Assembly (NCBI GenBank): GCA_016795505.1
Contig: JAEUHH010000090.1
Coordinates: forward strand, 1 to 64,000
DNA from: Verrucomicrobiales bacterium
GTDB lineage: Bacteria > Verrucomicrobiota > Verrucomicrobiia > Verrucomicrobiales > DEV007
DNA: 64,000 nucleotides
Direction: 5' to 3'
Shown: positions 7,431 to 15,465 of the stretch, piece after piece
How positions within the stretch are numbered: the stretch's first letter is position 1
Layout of the letters: each line of letters begins with the position of its first letter
Notes under the pieces: generated by a model
Seen by the model: the letters and a program-made list of their open reading frames with translations, nothing else
The model's database searches: none
Told to the model about the DNA's origin: nothing
Translations under genes and position numbers: made by a program

Positions 7431-9608
7431 ATGAAACGCCCCCTTTCCCTCCTCGTCCCGCTCTGCTTACTGCTGGCCTCGCCTCTGGCCGCGGCTCCTC
7501 GTCCCAACATCATCGTCATCCTGTCCGACGACATGGGCATCTCGGACATCGGCTGCTACGGCGGCGAGATCGCCACGCCGAACCTCGACTCTCTGGCCGC
7601 TGGCGGTCTGCGCTACTCTCAGTTTTACAACACGGCCCGCTGCTGTCCCACGCGGGCCAGCCTGCTCACGGGCCTGTATCCGCACCAGGCCGGGATCGGC
7701 CACATGATGGAGGACCGGAACCTGCCGGGCTACCAGGGCGACCTGAACCGGCAGTGTGTAACGATCGCCGAGGTGCTGCGCCCGGCGGGCTACCGCAACT
7801 ACGCGTGCGGCAAGTGGCATGTGACGAAGAAAACGAAGCCCGAGACCGACGCGGACCGCGCGAACTGGCCGCTGCAGCGCGGCTTTGACCGATTCTACGG
7901 CACCATCCACGGGGCGGGCAGCTTTTATGACCCGAATACGCTGACGCGGGACAATGCCTACATTTCCCCCTTCGTGGATCCGGAATATCGGCCTGCCGAC
8001 GGCGTCTTTTACTACACCGACGCGATCAACGATCAGGCGTCACGTTTCGTCCGCGAGCACGCCGCCCAACATGCCGGCGAGCCGTTTTTCCTCTACGTGG
8101 CGCACACGGCGGCCCACTGGCCGATGCACGCGCTGGAGCGCGACCTCGCCAAATACCGCGGCCGCTACGACGCCGGTTACGAAGTCATCCGCGCCGCCCG
8201 CTACGACCGAATGAAGGCCATCGGCCTGATCGATGACCGCGCCGCGCTGACGCCACTGGGTGCCTCATGGTCGGAGGTCACGAACCAAGCCTACGAGGCC
8301 CGCTGCATGGAGGTCTATGCCGCGATGGTGGACTGCATGGATCAGGGAATCGGCCGGATCGTGTCGACTCTGAAGGAGACGAATCAATTTGAGAACACGC
8401 TGATTTTTTACCTGCAGGACAACGGAGGCTGCGCCGAGGGCATGGGGCGGAACGGGGAATACAAACCACGCCCCGAAGCCCCCACCCTGAAACCTCTCGC
8501 CAATGACTACCTGCAACCGGACATGATCCCGAAACAGACCCGCGACGGCTACCCGGTGCGACAGGGAGACGGCATCCTGCCCGGCGGACCCGACACCTAC
8601 CACGGCTATGGTCAAAACTGGGCGACGGTCTCGAACACTCCTTTCCGCGAATACAAGCACTGGGTCCACGAAGGCGGCATCGCGACGCCGCTCATCGCGC
8701 ACTGGCCCGCCGGCCTGCCGCGTCGGAATGAATGGGAGCGCACCCCCGCCCATCTCATCGACATCATGGCCACCTGCGTGGAGGTGTCGGGTGCCCGCTA
8801 TCCTGAGACGTTTCACGGAGAACAACGCATCCACCCGCTAGAGGGCCGCAGTCTGGTGCCAACATTTTCCGGCCGCCCGGTCGAGCGTGACGCGATCTAC
8901 TGGGAACACGAAGGCAATCGCGCCATCCGGGTGGGCGACTGGAAACTGGTCGCCAAAGGCGCCACCGGACCGTGGGAACTCTACGACCTCGCCGCCGATC
9001 GGTCGGAAACCCATGATCTGGCCGCCGAAAAACCGGAGCTGACCACTGAACTGTCCAAGAAATGGGAGGAATGGGCGACGCGCGCATTGGCGAAGCCATG
9101 GCCCTGGGATGGCCGCGCGAATCGCGCCGAAAAGATCGATCGTCGCAAGCGTCAGTTCCGTCTGGCCCAGGGTGAGACGCTGACCGCTGGCAATCCCGAT
9201 GTGGCGGGGCGCGGTTTTACGGTAAAAGCCAGGGTCGAGGAAGCCGGGAGCGGCGTGATCCTGGCTCAGGGCGGCGTGGCTCACGGCTGGTCCGTCTATC
9301 TCACCGACGATCTGCGGCCGGCTATGGCCCTGCGCCGGTCGGGCAAACTGGAGACGATCACCGGCGAGACGGCGGTGCCCGCGGCGCCATTCGACCTGGG
9401 CATGACCCTGTCCGCCGAAGGTCGGGTGACGATGACGGTGGCCGGGAAGCAGGCGATTCACTCCGCCAGCGCGGGCCTGCTGACGAACACGCCGCAGGAT
9501 GGCCTCAGCGCCGGTCTCGATGCCAATGATCCCGTGGGCGATTATGTCCGGGAGAATGCGTTCTCCGGCCGGCTCGGCGCGGTCGAACTGGAACTGCGGA
9601 AACCCTGA
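7431..9608 (+). CDS. Exported arylsulfatase with extra C-terminal domain
   Basis: A 725-residue protein starting at the ATG that opens the signal peptide (MKRPLSLLVPLCLLLA, cleaved near AAA-PRP). Sulfatase hallmarks are IIVILSDDMGISDIGCYGG (metal site) and the formylglycine motif C71-CPTR followed by ASLLTGLYPHQAGIGHM. A second metal region is LQDNGGCAEG. The core ends near residue 570 with WELYDLAADRSET, typical of arylsulfatases. About 120 further residues look like a beta-sandwich (lectin or LamG-like), possibly for glycan binding. The product probably acts in the periplasm or outside on sulfated polysaccharide. It lies 100 bp downstream of repeat copy 1. The second cysteine next to the catalytic one is unusual but tolerated by the CxPxR motif. 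Confidence 0.92.
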   Translation: MKRPLSLLVPLCLLLASPLAAAPRPNIIVILSDDMGISDIGCYGGEIATPNLDSLAAGGLRYSQFYNTARCCPTRASLLTGLYPHQAGIGHMMEDRNLPGYQGDLNRQCVTIAEVLRPAGYRNYACGKWHVTKKTKPETDADRANWPLQRGFDRFYGTIHGAGSFYDPNTLTRDNAYISPFVDPEYRPADGVFYYTDAINDQASRFVREHAAQHAGEPFFLYVAHTAAHWPMHALERDLAKYRGRYDAGYEVIRAARYDRMKAIGLIDDRAALTPLGASWSEVTNQAYEARCMEVYAAMVDCMDQGIGRIVSTLKETNQFENTLIFYLQDNGGCAEGMGRNGEYKPRPEAPTLKPLANDYLQPDMIPKQTRDGYPVRQGDGILPGGPDTYHGYGQNWATVSNTPFREYKHWVHEGGIATPLIAHWPAGLPRRNEWERTPAHLIDIMATCVEVSGARYPETFHGEQRIHPLEGRSLVPTFSGRPVERDAIYWEHEGNRAIRVGDWKLVAKGATGPWELYDLAADRSETHDLAAEKPELTTELSKKWEEWATRALAKPWPWDGRANRAEKIDRRKRQFRLAQGETLTAGNPDVAGRGFTVKARVEEAGSGVILAQGGVAHGWSVYLTDDLRPAMALRRSGKLETITGETAVPAAPFDLGMTLSAEGRVTMTVAGKQAIHSASAGLLTNTPQDGLSAGLDANDPVGDYVRENAFSGRLGAVELELRKP

Positions 9609-9707
9609 TCCGCAGCGGGCCGGCGGTTTGCCATCGACGAGCAGCGGGGAATCGCCCTATTTGATCCCCCCTTGCCGCCGGGCTCGTGCGCCGGCAACGG
9701 AATCGGG

Positions 9708-9941
9708 TCAGTTCTGCCCGTGTATCGGATTGCTCACGCCCTGACTGCCCAGGCTCAGGAGTAGCTGGGTGAGGCTGGGATGAAACTGCACGATTTCCTC
9801 CGCCAGCTTACGCAGCTCCTGATCGAACGCATCCCGAACCGCGGCATCGGACTCGTAGGCGTCGACTGGTGAATCCCCGACGTTTTCCAAGACACGCAGA
9901 TTTCCCGCATCATCGTCGTTCTTTGGGCTATGGTAATACAT
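9708..9941 (-). CDS. Small hypothetical acidic protein
   Basis: A 77-residue frame downstream of, and codirectional with, the small ribbon-helix-helix gene (48 bp gap). The product is acidic, with a helical middle (DAFDQELRKLAEEIVQF) and no recognisable domain or signal peptide. Two points favour it being real: it is placed as a second gene of a small unit, and its codon use looks normal. It could be a partner of the upstream regulator, but nothing in the sequence shows a toxin fold. I do not recognise the family. Confidence 0.4.
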   Translation of the reverse strand: MYYHSPKNDDDAGNLRVLENVGDSPVDAYESDAAVRDAFDQELRKLAEEIVQFHPSLTQLLLSLGSQGVSNPIHGQN

Positions 9942-9989
9942 TGTGTTTATAGGGCTGGTGGGTGCATCTCAAAAATTGACTGAATGACA

Positions 9990-10175
9990 TCACGGCGGGA
10001 CCTGCCCCTTTTCCATCAGCTCGCGGATGCGCTCCTTGAGCAGGGCTTGGGCGGTGTCGGCCGCATTCTTCCCATACAAACCCGTAGAGGTGAGCCGATC
10101 CAAGACATCGCGCACCTGGGAGGTGGTCGAGATTGTGATCTGGATGGTGTCCAGACTGTTCTTGGGACGGGCCAT
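9990..10175 (-). CDS. Small ribbon-helix-helix-like DNA-binding protein
   Basis: A 61-residue basic protein. It opens with MARPKNSLDTIQITIS, a short strand followed by two helices (QVRDVLDRLTSTG and ADTAQALLKERIRELM). This is the strand-helix-helix pattern of Arc/CopG-type regulators and antitoxins, which dimerise through the strand and insert it into the major groove of a short palindrome. A good promoter lies upstream with a GATAACTATC dyad in its spacer, consistent with self-repression. The next gene on the same strand encodes a 77-residue protein of unknown function. Function is inferred from fold pattern only. Confidence 0.65.
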   Translation of the reverse strand: MARPKNSLDTIQITISTTSQVRDVLDRLTSTGLYGKNAADTAQALLKERIRELMEKGQVPP

Positions 10176-10206
10176 TTACGCGTTTTGAACCGGAATTAAT
10201 GGCATT

Positions 10207-10234
10207 CTTATCGGATAGTTATCGGGTGAGTCAA
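10207..10234 (-). promoter_or_regulatory. Promoter with embedded dyad upstream of the RHH gene
   Basis: On the minus strand a TTGACT -35 (10234-10229), a 16-bp spacer and a GATAAG -10 (10212-10207) lie about 30 bp upstream of the ATG at 10175. The spacer contains the palindrome GATAACTATC (10223-10214), a plausible operator for the gene's own ribbon-helix-helix product. Confidence 0.45.
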
Positions 10235-10300
10235 GGGTTTTCCGATTTTTCGGAAAATTTCCAGCCCCGCCGCTTGGCGCAGGCACGCCCGGGGCTGCGG
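10234..10300. other. Two adjacent hairpins in the divergent RHH / msrA intergenic region
   Basis: The first is TTTTCCGA-TTT-TTCGGAAAA near 10238-10256. The second has 8-bp arms CAGCCCCG and CGGGGCTG between about 10261 and 10297. Neither is followed by a T-run on the plus strand. They may be structured leader or regulatory DNA for the divergently transcribed genes; their function is unknown. Confidence 0.35.
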
Positions 10301-10360
10301 TTGACGCCCCGGCAGGCCGGTGCGACACGTTTGGGGAGTAACCACTAGCCCCCAAAAACC

Positions 10361-11032
10361 ATGAGATTCCCGTCCCCCGCCCCGATCCGATCGATCTCGT
10401 CCCTTTTGTCTCTTTGCCTCGCCCTGCTGGCCCCCATCGGCTCAGCGGAAGAAAAGAAACCCGCATCCACCACTCCCGTGAAAGAAGACGCCACCTCCCA
10501 GCCTGCCACCCCTGCCAAAACCGAGTTGGCCACCTTTGGCGGGGGCTGTTTCTGGTGCACCGAAGCCGTGATGGAGCGGCTGGAAGGAGTTTCCGACGTG
10601 AAATCGGGCTACATGGGCGGCCATGTGGACAATCCGACCTATGAGCAGGTCTGCGAGAAAAACACCGGCCACATCGAGGTGATCCAGATCACCTTCGATC
10701 CGGCCAAGATCAGCTACGATGAGCTGCTCGACGTTTTCTGGCAGGCTCACGACCCCACGACGTGGGATCAGCAGGGCGCCGACAAGGGCCCGCAGTATCG
10801 CTCGGCCATTTTTGCCCACAGCCCGGAACAGAAAGCCAAGGCCGAGGCTTCCAAAAAGAAGCTGAATGAATCGGGCACCCTGGCCAGCCCCGCGGTTACC
10901 GAGATTCGCGACGCGGTGAAGTTCTGGGTGGCGGAAGACTACCACCAGGATTTCTACAAGAACAATCCCGCCTACGGTTACTGCCGGGTGGTGATCTCGC
11001 CGAAACTGCGCAAGCTCGGTCTGGAGAAGTGA
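10361..11032 (+). CDS. msrA: Exported peptide-methionine (S)-S-oxide reductase MsrA
   Basis: A 223-residue protein. Residues 1-28 are a signal peptide ending near SAEEKK, followed by a ~25-residue T/P-rich linker. The MsrA domain follows: GGGCFWCTEAVMERL with catalytic C63, then GYMGGHVDNPTYEQVC, GHIEVIQITFDP and the C-terminal AEDYHQDFYKNNP. These motifs are diagnostic. The enzyme reduces methionine-S-sulfoxide in proteins; the signal peptide places it in the periplasm or cell envelope, where it would repair oxidised exported proteins. The C-terminal region contains a candidate resolving cysteine in YGYCRVV. The MsrB partner is not nearby. It is a single gene with its own upstream intergenic region. 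Confidence 0.95.
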   Translation: MRFPSPAPIRSISSLLSLCLALLAPIGSAEEKKPASTTPVKEDATSQPATPAKTELATFGGGCFWCTEAVMERLEGVSDVKSGYMGGHVDNPTYEQVCEKNTGHIEVIQITFDPAKISYDELLDVFWQAHDPTTWDQQGADKGPQYRSAIFAHSPEQKAKAEASKKKLNESGTLASPAVTEIRDAVKFWVAEDYHQDFYKNNPAYGYCRVVISPKLRKLGLEK

Positions 11033-11121
11033 GCGATCACCGGTCCGCCGCGGCAGCTTGACCGCGGAGCCCGACGCCAAGCTTGCCAAAACCGGGCAGG
11101 CGATGGTACCATGGTGTCACC

Positions 11122-11295
11122 ATGAAGCACCTCGCCATCCTACTGACGATCACCCTCGCGGCTCTGACTCTGACGCAATGCGCCTCGACTGAGGGCGATC
11201 CGAACGCGCCGGCGTCCTACGACAATCCGAGCACGCTCGAGACGCAGGCCCGCATCCAGCAGCTTCACTCGGAAGCGCTGCGGCAGGAATTCTGA
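11122..11295 (+). CDS. Small lipoprotein
   Basis: A 57-residue product starting at the ATG of MKHLAILLTITLAAL, which opens a lipoprotein-type signal peptide ending LTLTQC-AST. The residue before the cysteine is Q rather than the usual G, A or S, so lipidation is likely but not certain. The mature part is only ~35 polar residues with no domain. An upstream in-frame ATG (11083) adds 13 basic residues and was rejected because the signal peptide fits the later start. It ends 21 bp before the end of the convergent DUF1080-SMP-30 gene. Function unknown. Confidence 0.6.
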   Translation: MKHLAILLTITLAALTLTQCASTEGDPNAPASYDNPSTLETQARIQQLHSEALRQEF

Positions 11296-11315
11296 AACTG
11301 CCGCCTCCGCCGCCC

Positions 11316-12812
11316 TCAGCGGAGACCTCGGGCATTCAGGTCCACGGCATAGAAGCCGGTGCGGGCGGTGACATACATCGTCTTCCCCGCCAGAAGGCAA
11401 TTGGCCGGTCCCTCGGGAAAGGCGATCCGGGCCACTTCGGTGCCGTCGGGAGCAAAACCGATGACCTCGACTTTCCACGTCACATAGACATTGCCGGCCG
11501 TGTCGATGGTCATGCCGTCGCTGCCCACGGCGGCGAACTTCCGTTTGTTGGCGATCTTGCCATCGCCTTCGACATCGTAGGCCCAGATCGTTTCGGCACC
11601 GGGGTCGGCGATGTAGAGGATGCGGTTGTCGGGAGAGAGAATGATGCCGTTAGGCTTGGTCAAATCGGCGGCGACCTGGGTGACTTTGCCCTTGTTGTCG
11701 ATGTAGTAAACGGCCTCAACGCCCTGCTCCAGGCCGGACTTGTCGCGTCCGTAGTGGGGATCGGTGAAATAGACGCCGCCGGCTCCGTCGATCACCAGGT
11801 CATTGGGGCTGTTGAGCTTTTTCCCGCCGAAGCTGTCGGCGAGCGCCGAGGCAGTGCCGTCGGCTTCGATCTTCGAGACGCGGCGGTTGCCGCCCTCGCA
11901 GGCGAACAGACGACCGCCGGGCGTCCAGAACAGGCCGTTGGCGGCGCCGGTCTCCTCCCGGAAGACGACGGTCTGGCCTGACTTCGGATCGAAGACGTGG
12001 GTGCGGTTGTTGGGAATGTCGTTGAAATAGATGCGGCCATCCGGCCCAAGCGCGGGGCCTTCGGTGAACTTGAAGCCCTCGGCGAGTTTCCGGACCTCGG
12101 CGCCCGCCGGGACGATGGGACCGGCCGGAGCGGCCTCGGCGACAGGCGGTTCGGGCGAGGGCGTGGGATTTTCCTGGAGCCGGATGTTGCGCCAGCGGAC
12201 CTGCATGGTCTCCTCGCGGTTCCCGATGCCGTGGACCTGGAGGGCAATGAATCCCTTGGCGGTCATGTCATCGGTCAGATCGGCGGCGGGCACGCCATTG
12301 AGCCAGGTGCGCAGGCGGCTGCCGATGGCCTCGATGCGGACGTGATTCCACTCGTTCTGCTTGAAGGCGTAACGGGCGGCGAGATTTCCCTTCAGGTCAT
12401 TGAGCCAGCCCCGGCGGCCTTCGTCGTAGATGCCGGCGGTCCATCCGCGGTCGGAGGGGTCGATCTCACACTGGTAGCCGTGGACGCGGCCGTTTTCGTG
12501 CTCGGGCAGGCTGAGGGAACGGAACTGAATGCCGGAGTTCATGCGCGGATCGACCTTGAACTCGAGTTCCAGTGCGAAATCGCCGTAGTCCCGCGGGGTG
12601 CAGAGGAAGGAATTCGGCGTTTTCGGAACCGTGGTGCCGACGATGACGCCGCCCTCCTCGATGGCATACTTGGCAGTGCCGCCCCGCTGCACCCAGCCAT
12701 CTAGCGACTTGCCGTCGAACAGCGAAGTCCATTTGGAATCGTCCTGGGCCGCGGCGGCAGCGAGGCCGGCGGCGAGGGTGAGTGCGGTCAAGAGGCAGGC
12801 GGTGGGTTTCAT
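11316..12812 (-). CDS. Exported DUF1080 (3-keto-disaccharide hydrolase)-SMP-30/gluconolactonase fusion
   Basis: A 498-residue protein with a signal peptide (residues 1-22, ending AAAAAQDD). Residues ~25-200 are a DUF1080 / 3-keto-disaccharide hydrolase domain: WTSLFDGKSLDGW, NSGIQFRS, WNHVRIEAIG and VRWRNIRLQ. After a proline-rich linker, residues ~225-498 form an SMP-30/gluconolactonase-like six-bladed propeller: FTEGPALGPDGRIYFNDI, GANGLFWTPGGRLFACEGGNRRV, LNSPNDLVIDGAGGVYFTDP and SDGMTIDTAGNVYVT. These are the metal-site motifs of the family. Such fusions would couple cleavage of oxidised sugars with lactone hydrolysis, but the substrate is not evident. The longer upstream frame was rejected because this ATG opens the signal peptide. 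Confidence 0.88.
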   Translation of the reverse strand: MKPTACLLTALTLAAGLAAAAAQDDSKWTSLFDGKSLDGWVQRGGTAKYAIEEGGVIVGTTVPKTPNSFLCTPRDYGDFALELEFKVDPRMNSGIQFRSLSLPEHENGRVHGYQCEIDPSDRGWTAGIYDEGRRGWLNDLKGNLAARYAFKQNEWNHVRIEAIGSRLRTWLNGVPAADLTDDMTAKGFIALQVHGIGNREETMQVRWRNIRLQENPTPSPEPPVAEAAPAGPIVPAGAEVRKLAEGFKFTEGPALGPDGRIYFNDIPNNRTHVFDPKSGQTVVFREETGAANGLFWTPGGRLFACEGGNRRVSKIEADGTASALADSFGGKKLNSPNDLVIDGAGGVYFTDPHYGRDKSGLEQGVEAVYYIDNKGKVTQVAADLTKPNGIILSPDNRILYIADPGAETIWAYDVEGDGKIANKRKFAAVGSDGMTIDTAGNVYVTWKVEVIGFAPDGTEVARIAFPEGPANCLLAGKTMYVTARTGFYAVDLNARGLR

Positions 12813-12886
12813 CGCCGGGACTATGGACGCACCTGAGAAAAAATGCCAGCGCGGCCCGCCGCAGGCGCAAAGCCGCCGATCCCGGG

Positions 12887-13714
12887 TCACCCAAAAGCCG
12901 GATCCGCCAGCGCCCAGACCCGCGATGGGTCGCCCGGCGTGTCGTTGCCGCCGAGCCACATCCGGGTGAGCACCCGCACCGGCTCGAACCCCAGCCGCCC
13001 GGCCAGGGAAACGGCGGCGGCATTCCCATCCGGAATGTCCCAAAAAATCCAGCGGTCGGAGGGCGCCCGGCGGATCAGCGCCTCCATCATGGCCGCGCCG
13101 GAGGCCTCGTCCCGCGCCACGGCAGGCCCGAGATAGAGGGCCCGGGCGCCGTCACGCATCAGGGCGAAGCCGCCGTCGGCACCCAGTTCCCCGCCCAGCC
13201 CTTCTGCCGCCAGCGACCTGAGCAGCGGTGATCGATCCGCGCCAAAAACCTCATGGTCCAAAGCCAGCGACGCCCCGGACAGGTCCACCGGGGCCAGCGC
13301 GGCAGCCTGCCCACCCGGCCTCGACTCGGACCGCCAGCGGCGCAGCCCCCACTCGGCGCGAAAGCCGAGCTTTTCATAGAGCGGCTGGCCCTCCGGAGTC
13401 GCATCGAGCTTGACCGAACGAATCCCGCGGTCTTCCCGAAGATACTGGATGGCGTGCTCCAGCAGCGCCGTGCCGACGCCCCGACGCCGGAAATCAGGAT
13501 GCACCAACACCATCCCGATCCAGGCCAGGTCGGTGCCGTAGCAGGTCACCGTCGCGGTGCCGGCCGGCTGACCATCGACCTCGGCCAAAAAGCACCCCTC
13601 CGGCTCAAGGTCCAGGAAACGGCGCCAGTCGCCCGGCAACTGGTTCCAGCCAGCAATTTCCCGAACCCGGTCGGCAAATCCCAGATCGGCTTCGCTCAAT
13701 AGTCGGATGCGCAT
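12887..13714 (-). CDS. GNAT acetyltransferase with a degenerate second GNAT-like half
   Basis: A 275-residue protein starting at MRIRLLSEADLGFADRV. Residues ~1-130 are a GNAT domain with the acetyl-CoA loop IGMVLVHPDFRRRGVGTAL (motif A: RRRGVG) and the typical LYEKLGFRAE near its end. Residues ~140-270 (ALYLGPAVARDEASGAA, LIRRAPSDRWIFWDIP, AGRLGFEPVRVLTRMWLG) are a second, degenerate GNAT-like half as seen in two-domain family members that end in a similar MW tail. The substrate is unknown. It is codirectional with the sugar isomerase gene upstream (about 30 bp gap). Confidence 0.85.
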   Translation of the reverse strand: MRIRLLSEADLGFADRVREIAGWNQLPGDWRRFLDLEPEGCFLAEVDGQPAGTATVTCYGTDLAWIGMVLVHPDFRRRGVGTALLEHAIQYLREDRGIRSVKLDATPEGQPLYEKLGFRAEWGLRRWRSESRPGGQAAALAPVDLSGASLALDHEVFGADRSPLLRSLAAEGLGGELGADGGFALMRDGARALYLGPAVARDEASGAAMMEALIRRAPSDRWIFWDIPDGNAAAVSLAGRLGFEPVRVLTRMWLGGNDTPGDPSRVWALADPAFG

Positions 13715-13745
13715 TTCCCAAAAAGATGTCCGCCCTCCCCGGTGC

Positions 13746-14678
13746 TCAGTCACCCGCACAAATCTTACGCATCCGGTCCAGAACCGGCGGGATGGCCTCG
13801 TAGGGGTTGTCGTCCTCTTCGTACTCCAGGACGACGTAGCCCTGGTAGCCGGCTTCGCGGAGGATCGTGCCGATGCGCTCGAGATCCGCGGGGACTTTCT
13901 CCTTGCCCTTCCTCAGGGCGACCTTGACCTGCACGTTTACCGCGTAGGGCGCGGAAGCGGCGATCTCGGGATAGGGATCGTCGGAGGTGAAGTTGCCGGT
14001 GTCGAGATTCACGCCCACCCAGGGGCTTTTCACCGCTTTCACGATGCGCAGCAGGCGGTCGGCGGTGCCGATGGAGTCGTGGTTCTCGATGCCGAGGAAG
14101 ATGCCCTTCTTACCGGCATAATCAGCCGCCTCCTCCAGTGCCTCGGAGGCATTTCGCTCGGCGTCCTCCGGGCTGACTCCCTTCGGATGCGCGCCCGCAA
14201 AGACGCGGATGTGCGGAGCGCCGAGCAGGGCGGAGCGGTCGATCCATTGCTTCACATAGGTCATCTGCTCGGCCCGCTCGGGGGCATCCTTGGGCCAGGA
14301 GAAATTGTTCCCCACCGCGGTGCCGCAGATCTCCACCCCGGTCACATGCGCGAGGTGGCGGCACTCGGTGAGGTAGGCATCGGTCACGTTCGGATCGAAG
14401 AAATAACTCGTCAGTTCAGCGCCCCCACACTGGTTCTCGGCGCAAAAGCGGATGAAATCCGTCATCTCGATCTGCTGATCGGCGGGCATCTTCTCGTTCG
14501 GCTTGCCGCGCATCGTCTTGAAGTAATTCCGGAAAGAGTAAGCCGCCAGGCCGAGCCGCAGCCGCGGTCCGCCGGCACGGGCATAGGGTTCCGTCACGGC
14601 GAGAGCGGGCGAGCCCAGGCCCAGTCCCATCAGGGAGGCTGCGCCCAGGAATTGGCGTCGGGAAAAATCGTTTTGCAT
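13746..14678 (-). CDS. Tat-exported sugar phosphate isomerase/epimerase-like TIM-barrel protein
   Basis: A 310-residue protein with a twin-arginine signal (NDFSRRQFLGAASLMGLGLG). The mature protein is a xylose-isomerase-like TIM barrel (AP endonuclease 2 / sugar epimerase superfamily). Metal-site segments are visible: GIFLGIENHDSIGT (Glu/His), WVGVNLDTGNF (Asp) and GYVVLEYEED near the end. Members of this type are abundant in Planctomycetes and Verrucomicrobia and usually lie with oxidoreductases of unusual sugar metabolism; the reaction here cannot be specified. The start was chosen at the ATG that opens the Tat signal rather than 13 codons upstream. It probably shares a transcript with the GNAT gene downstream. 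Confidence 0.88.
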   Translation of the reverse strand: MQNDFSRRQFLGAASLMGLGLGSPALAVTEPYARAGGPRLRLGLAAYSFRNYFKTMRGKPNEKMPADQQIEMTDFIRFCAENQCGGAELTSYFFDPNVTDAYLTECRHLAHVTGVEICGTAVGNNFSWPKDAPERAEQMTYVKQWIDRSALLGAPHIRVFAGAHPKGVSPEDAERNASEALEEAADYAGKKGIFLGIENHDSIGTADRLLRIVKAVKSPWVGVNLDTGNFTSDDPYPEIAASAPYAVNVQVKVALRKGKEKVPADLERIGTILREAGYQGYVVLEYEEDDNPYEAIPPVLDRMRKICAGD

Positions 14679-14862
14679 GGCGGAAAGACTAACACGACTC
14701 CCCCTTTCGCCGTCCATCCTTTTTCGCCTCGATTCAGGGCGCGATCAGGGCAATCAGGCCTCAAAAAGGCCCGCCGCCGGGCAGTTCCGCTTGAGTCCAC
14801 TCCGGTCGATCGATACGGTGCGCGCTTCCCGATTCCGTTTTCAGACCCGCCCCCACCCCTCG

Positions 14863-15429
14863 ATGTCCGCCGTTCCTCCTTCCCGTACCCTTTGTGTCTT
14901 TTGCGGTTCCCGTCAGGGACAGTCGCCGGCGTTTGCGGAGGCTGCCATCCACACAGGCCGGCTGCTCGCGATCCGGGGCATCCGGCTCGTCTATGGCGGC
15001 GGCAGCGTGGGGCTGATGGGCATTCTCGCCGACGCCTGTCTGGAAGCCGGCGGTCACGTGACCGGAGTCATCACCCGCCACCTGATGGATCGCGAGGTCG
15101 GGCACTCCGGCTGCACCGAGTTGATCCTGGTGGACACGATGCTGGAGCGGAAGACCCGCATGGCGGAGCTGTCCGACGCCTTCCTGTCCCTGCCGGGCGG
15201 CATTGGCACGCTCGACGAGCTGTTTGAGATGCTGACCTGGTCGCAGCTCCATCTCCACCGCAAGCCGAACGCCCTGCTCAATGTCGAGGGCTACTACGAC
15301 CCGCTGCTCGCCTTCCTGCGGGAGAGTGTGCATGGCCGCGGCTTCGCCGACCAGGCCCATGTGGACGCCCTCCTCGTGGGTGACGAACTGGAGTCCCTCG
15401 TCGAGGCACTGTTGCCAGATCCAGCGTAG
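14863..15429 (+). CDS. LOG-family protein (cytokinin riboside 5'-monophosphate phosphoribohydrolase-like)
   Basis: A 188-residue single-domain protein of the LOG / TIGR00730 family: LCVFCGSRQGQSPAF at the N-terminus, VYGGGSVGLMG, and the signature P111-GGIGTLDELFEMLTW. The family cleaves the N-glycosidic bond of nucleoside 5'-monophosphates; in plants and some bacteria the substrate is a cytokinin nucleotide, and many bacterial members act on AMP. It is cytosolic. The start at 14863 matches the family N-terminus; the open frame continues upstream only with low-complexity residues. It runs divergently from the Tat isomerase gene and convergently with the dienelactone hydrolase gene. Confidence 0.92.
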   Translation: MSAVPPSRTLCVFCGSRQGQSPAFAEAAIHTGRLLAIRGIRLVYGGGSVGLMGILADACLEAGGHVTGVITRHLMDREVGHSGCTELILVDTMLERKTRMAELSDAFLSLPGGIGTLDELFEMLTWSQLHLHRKPNALLNVEGYYDPLLAFLRESVHGRGFADQAHVDALLVGDELESLVEALLPDPA

Positions 15430-15465
15430 CCGGGAGAGCCACCTCACGGCCATCAGTCGGCGAAA

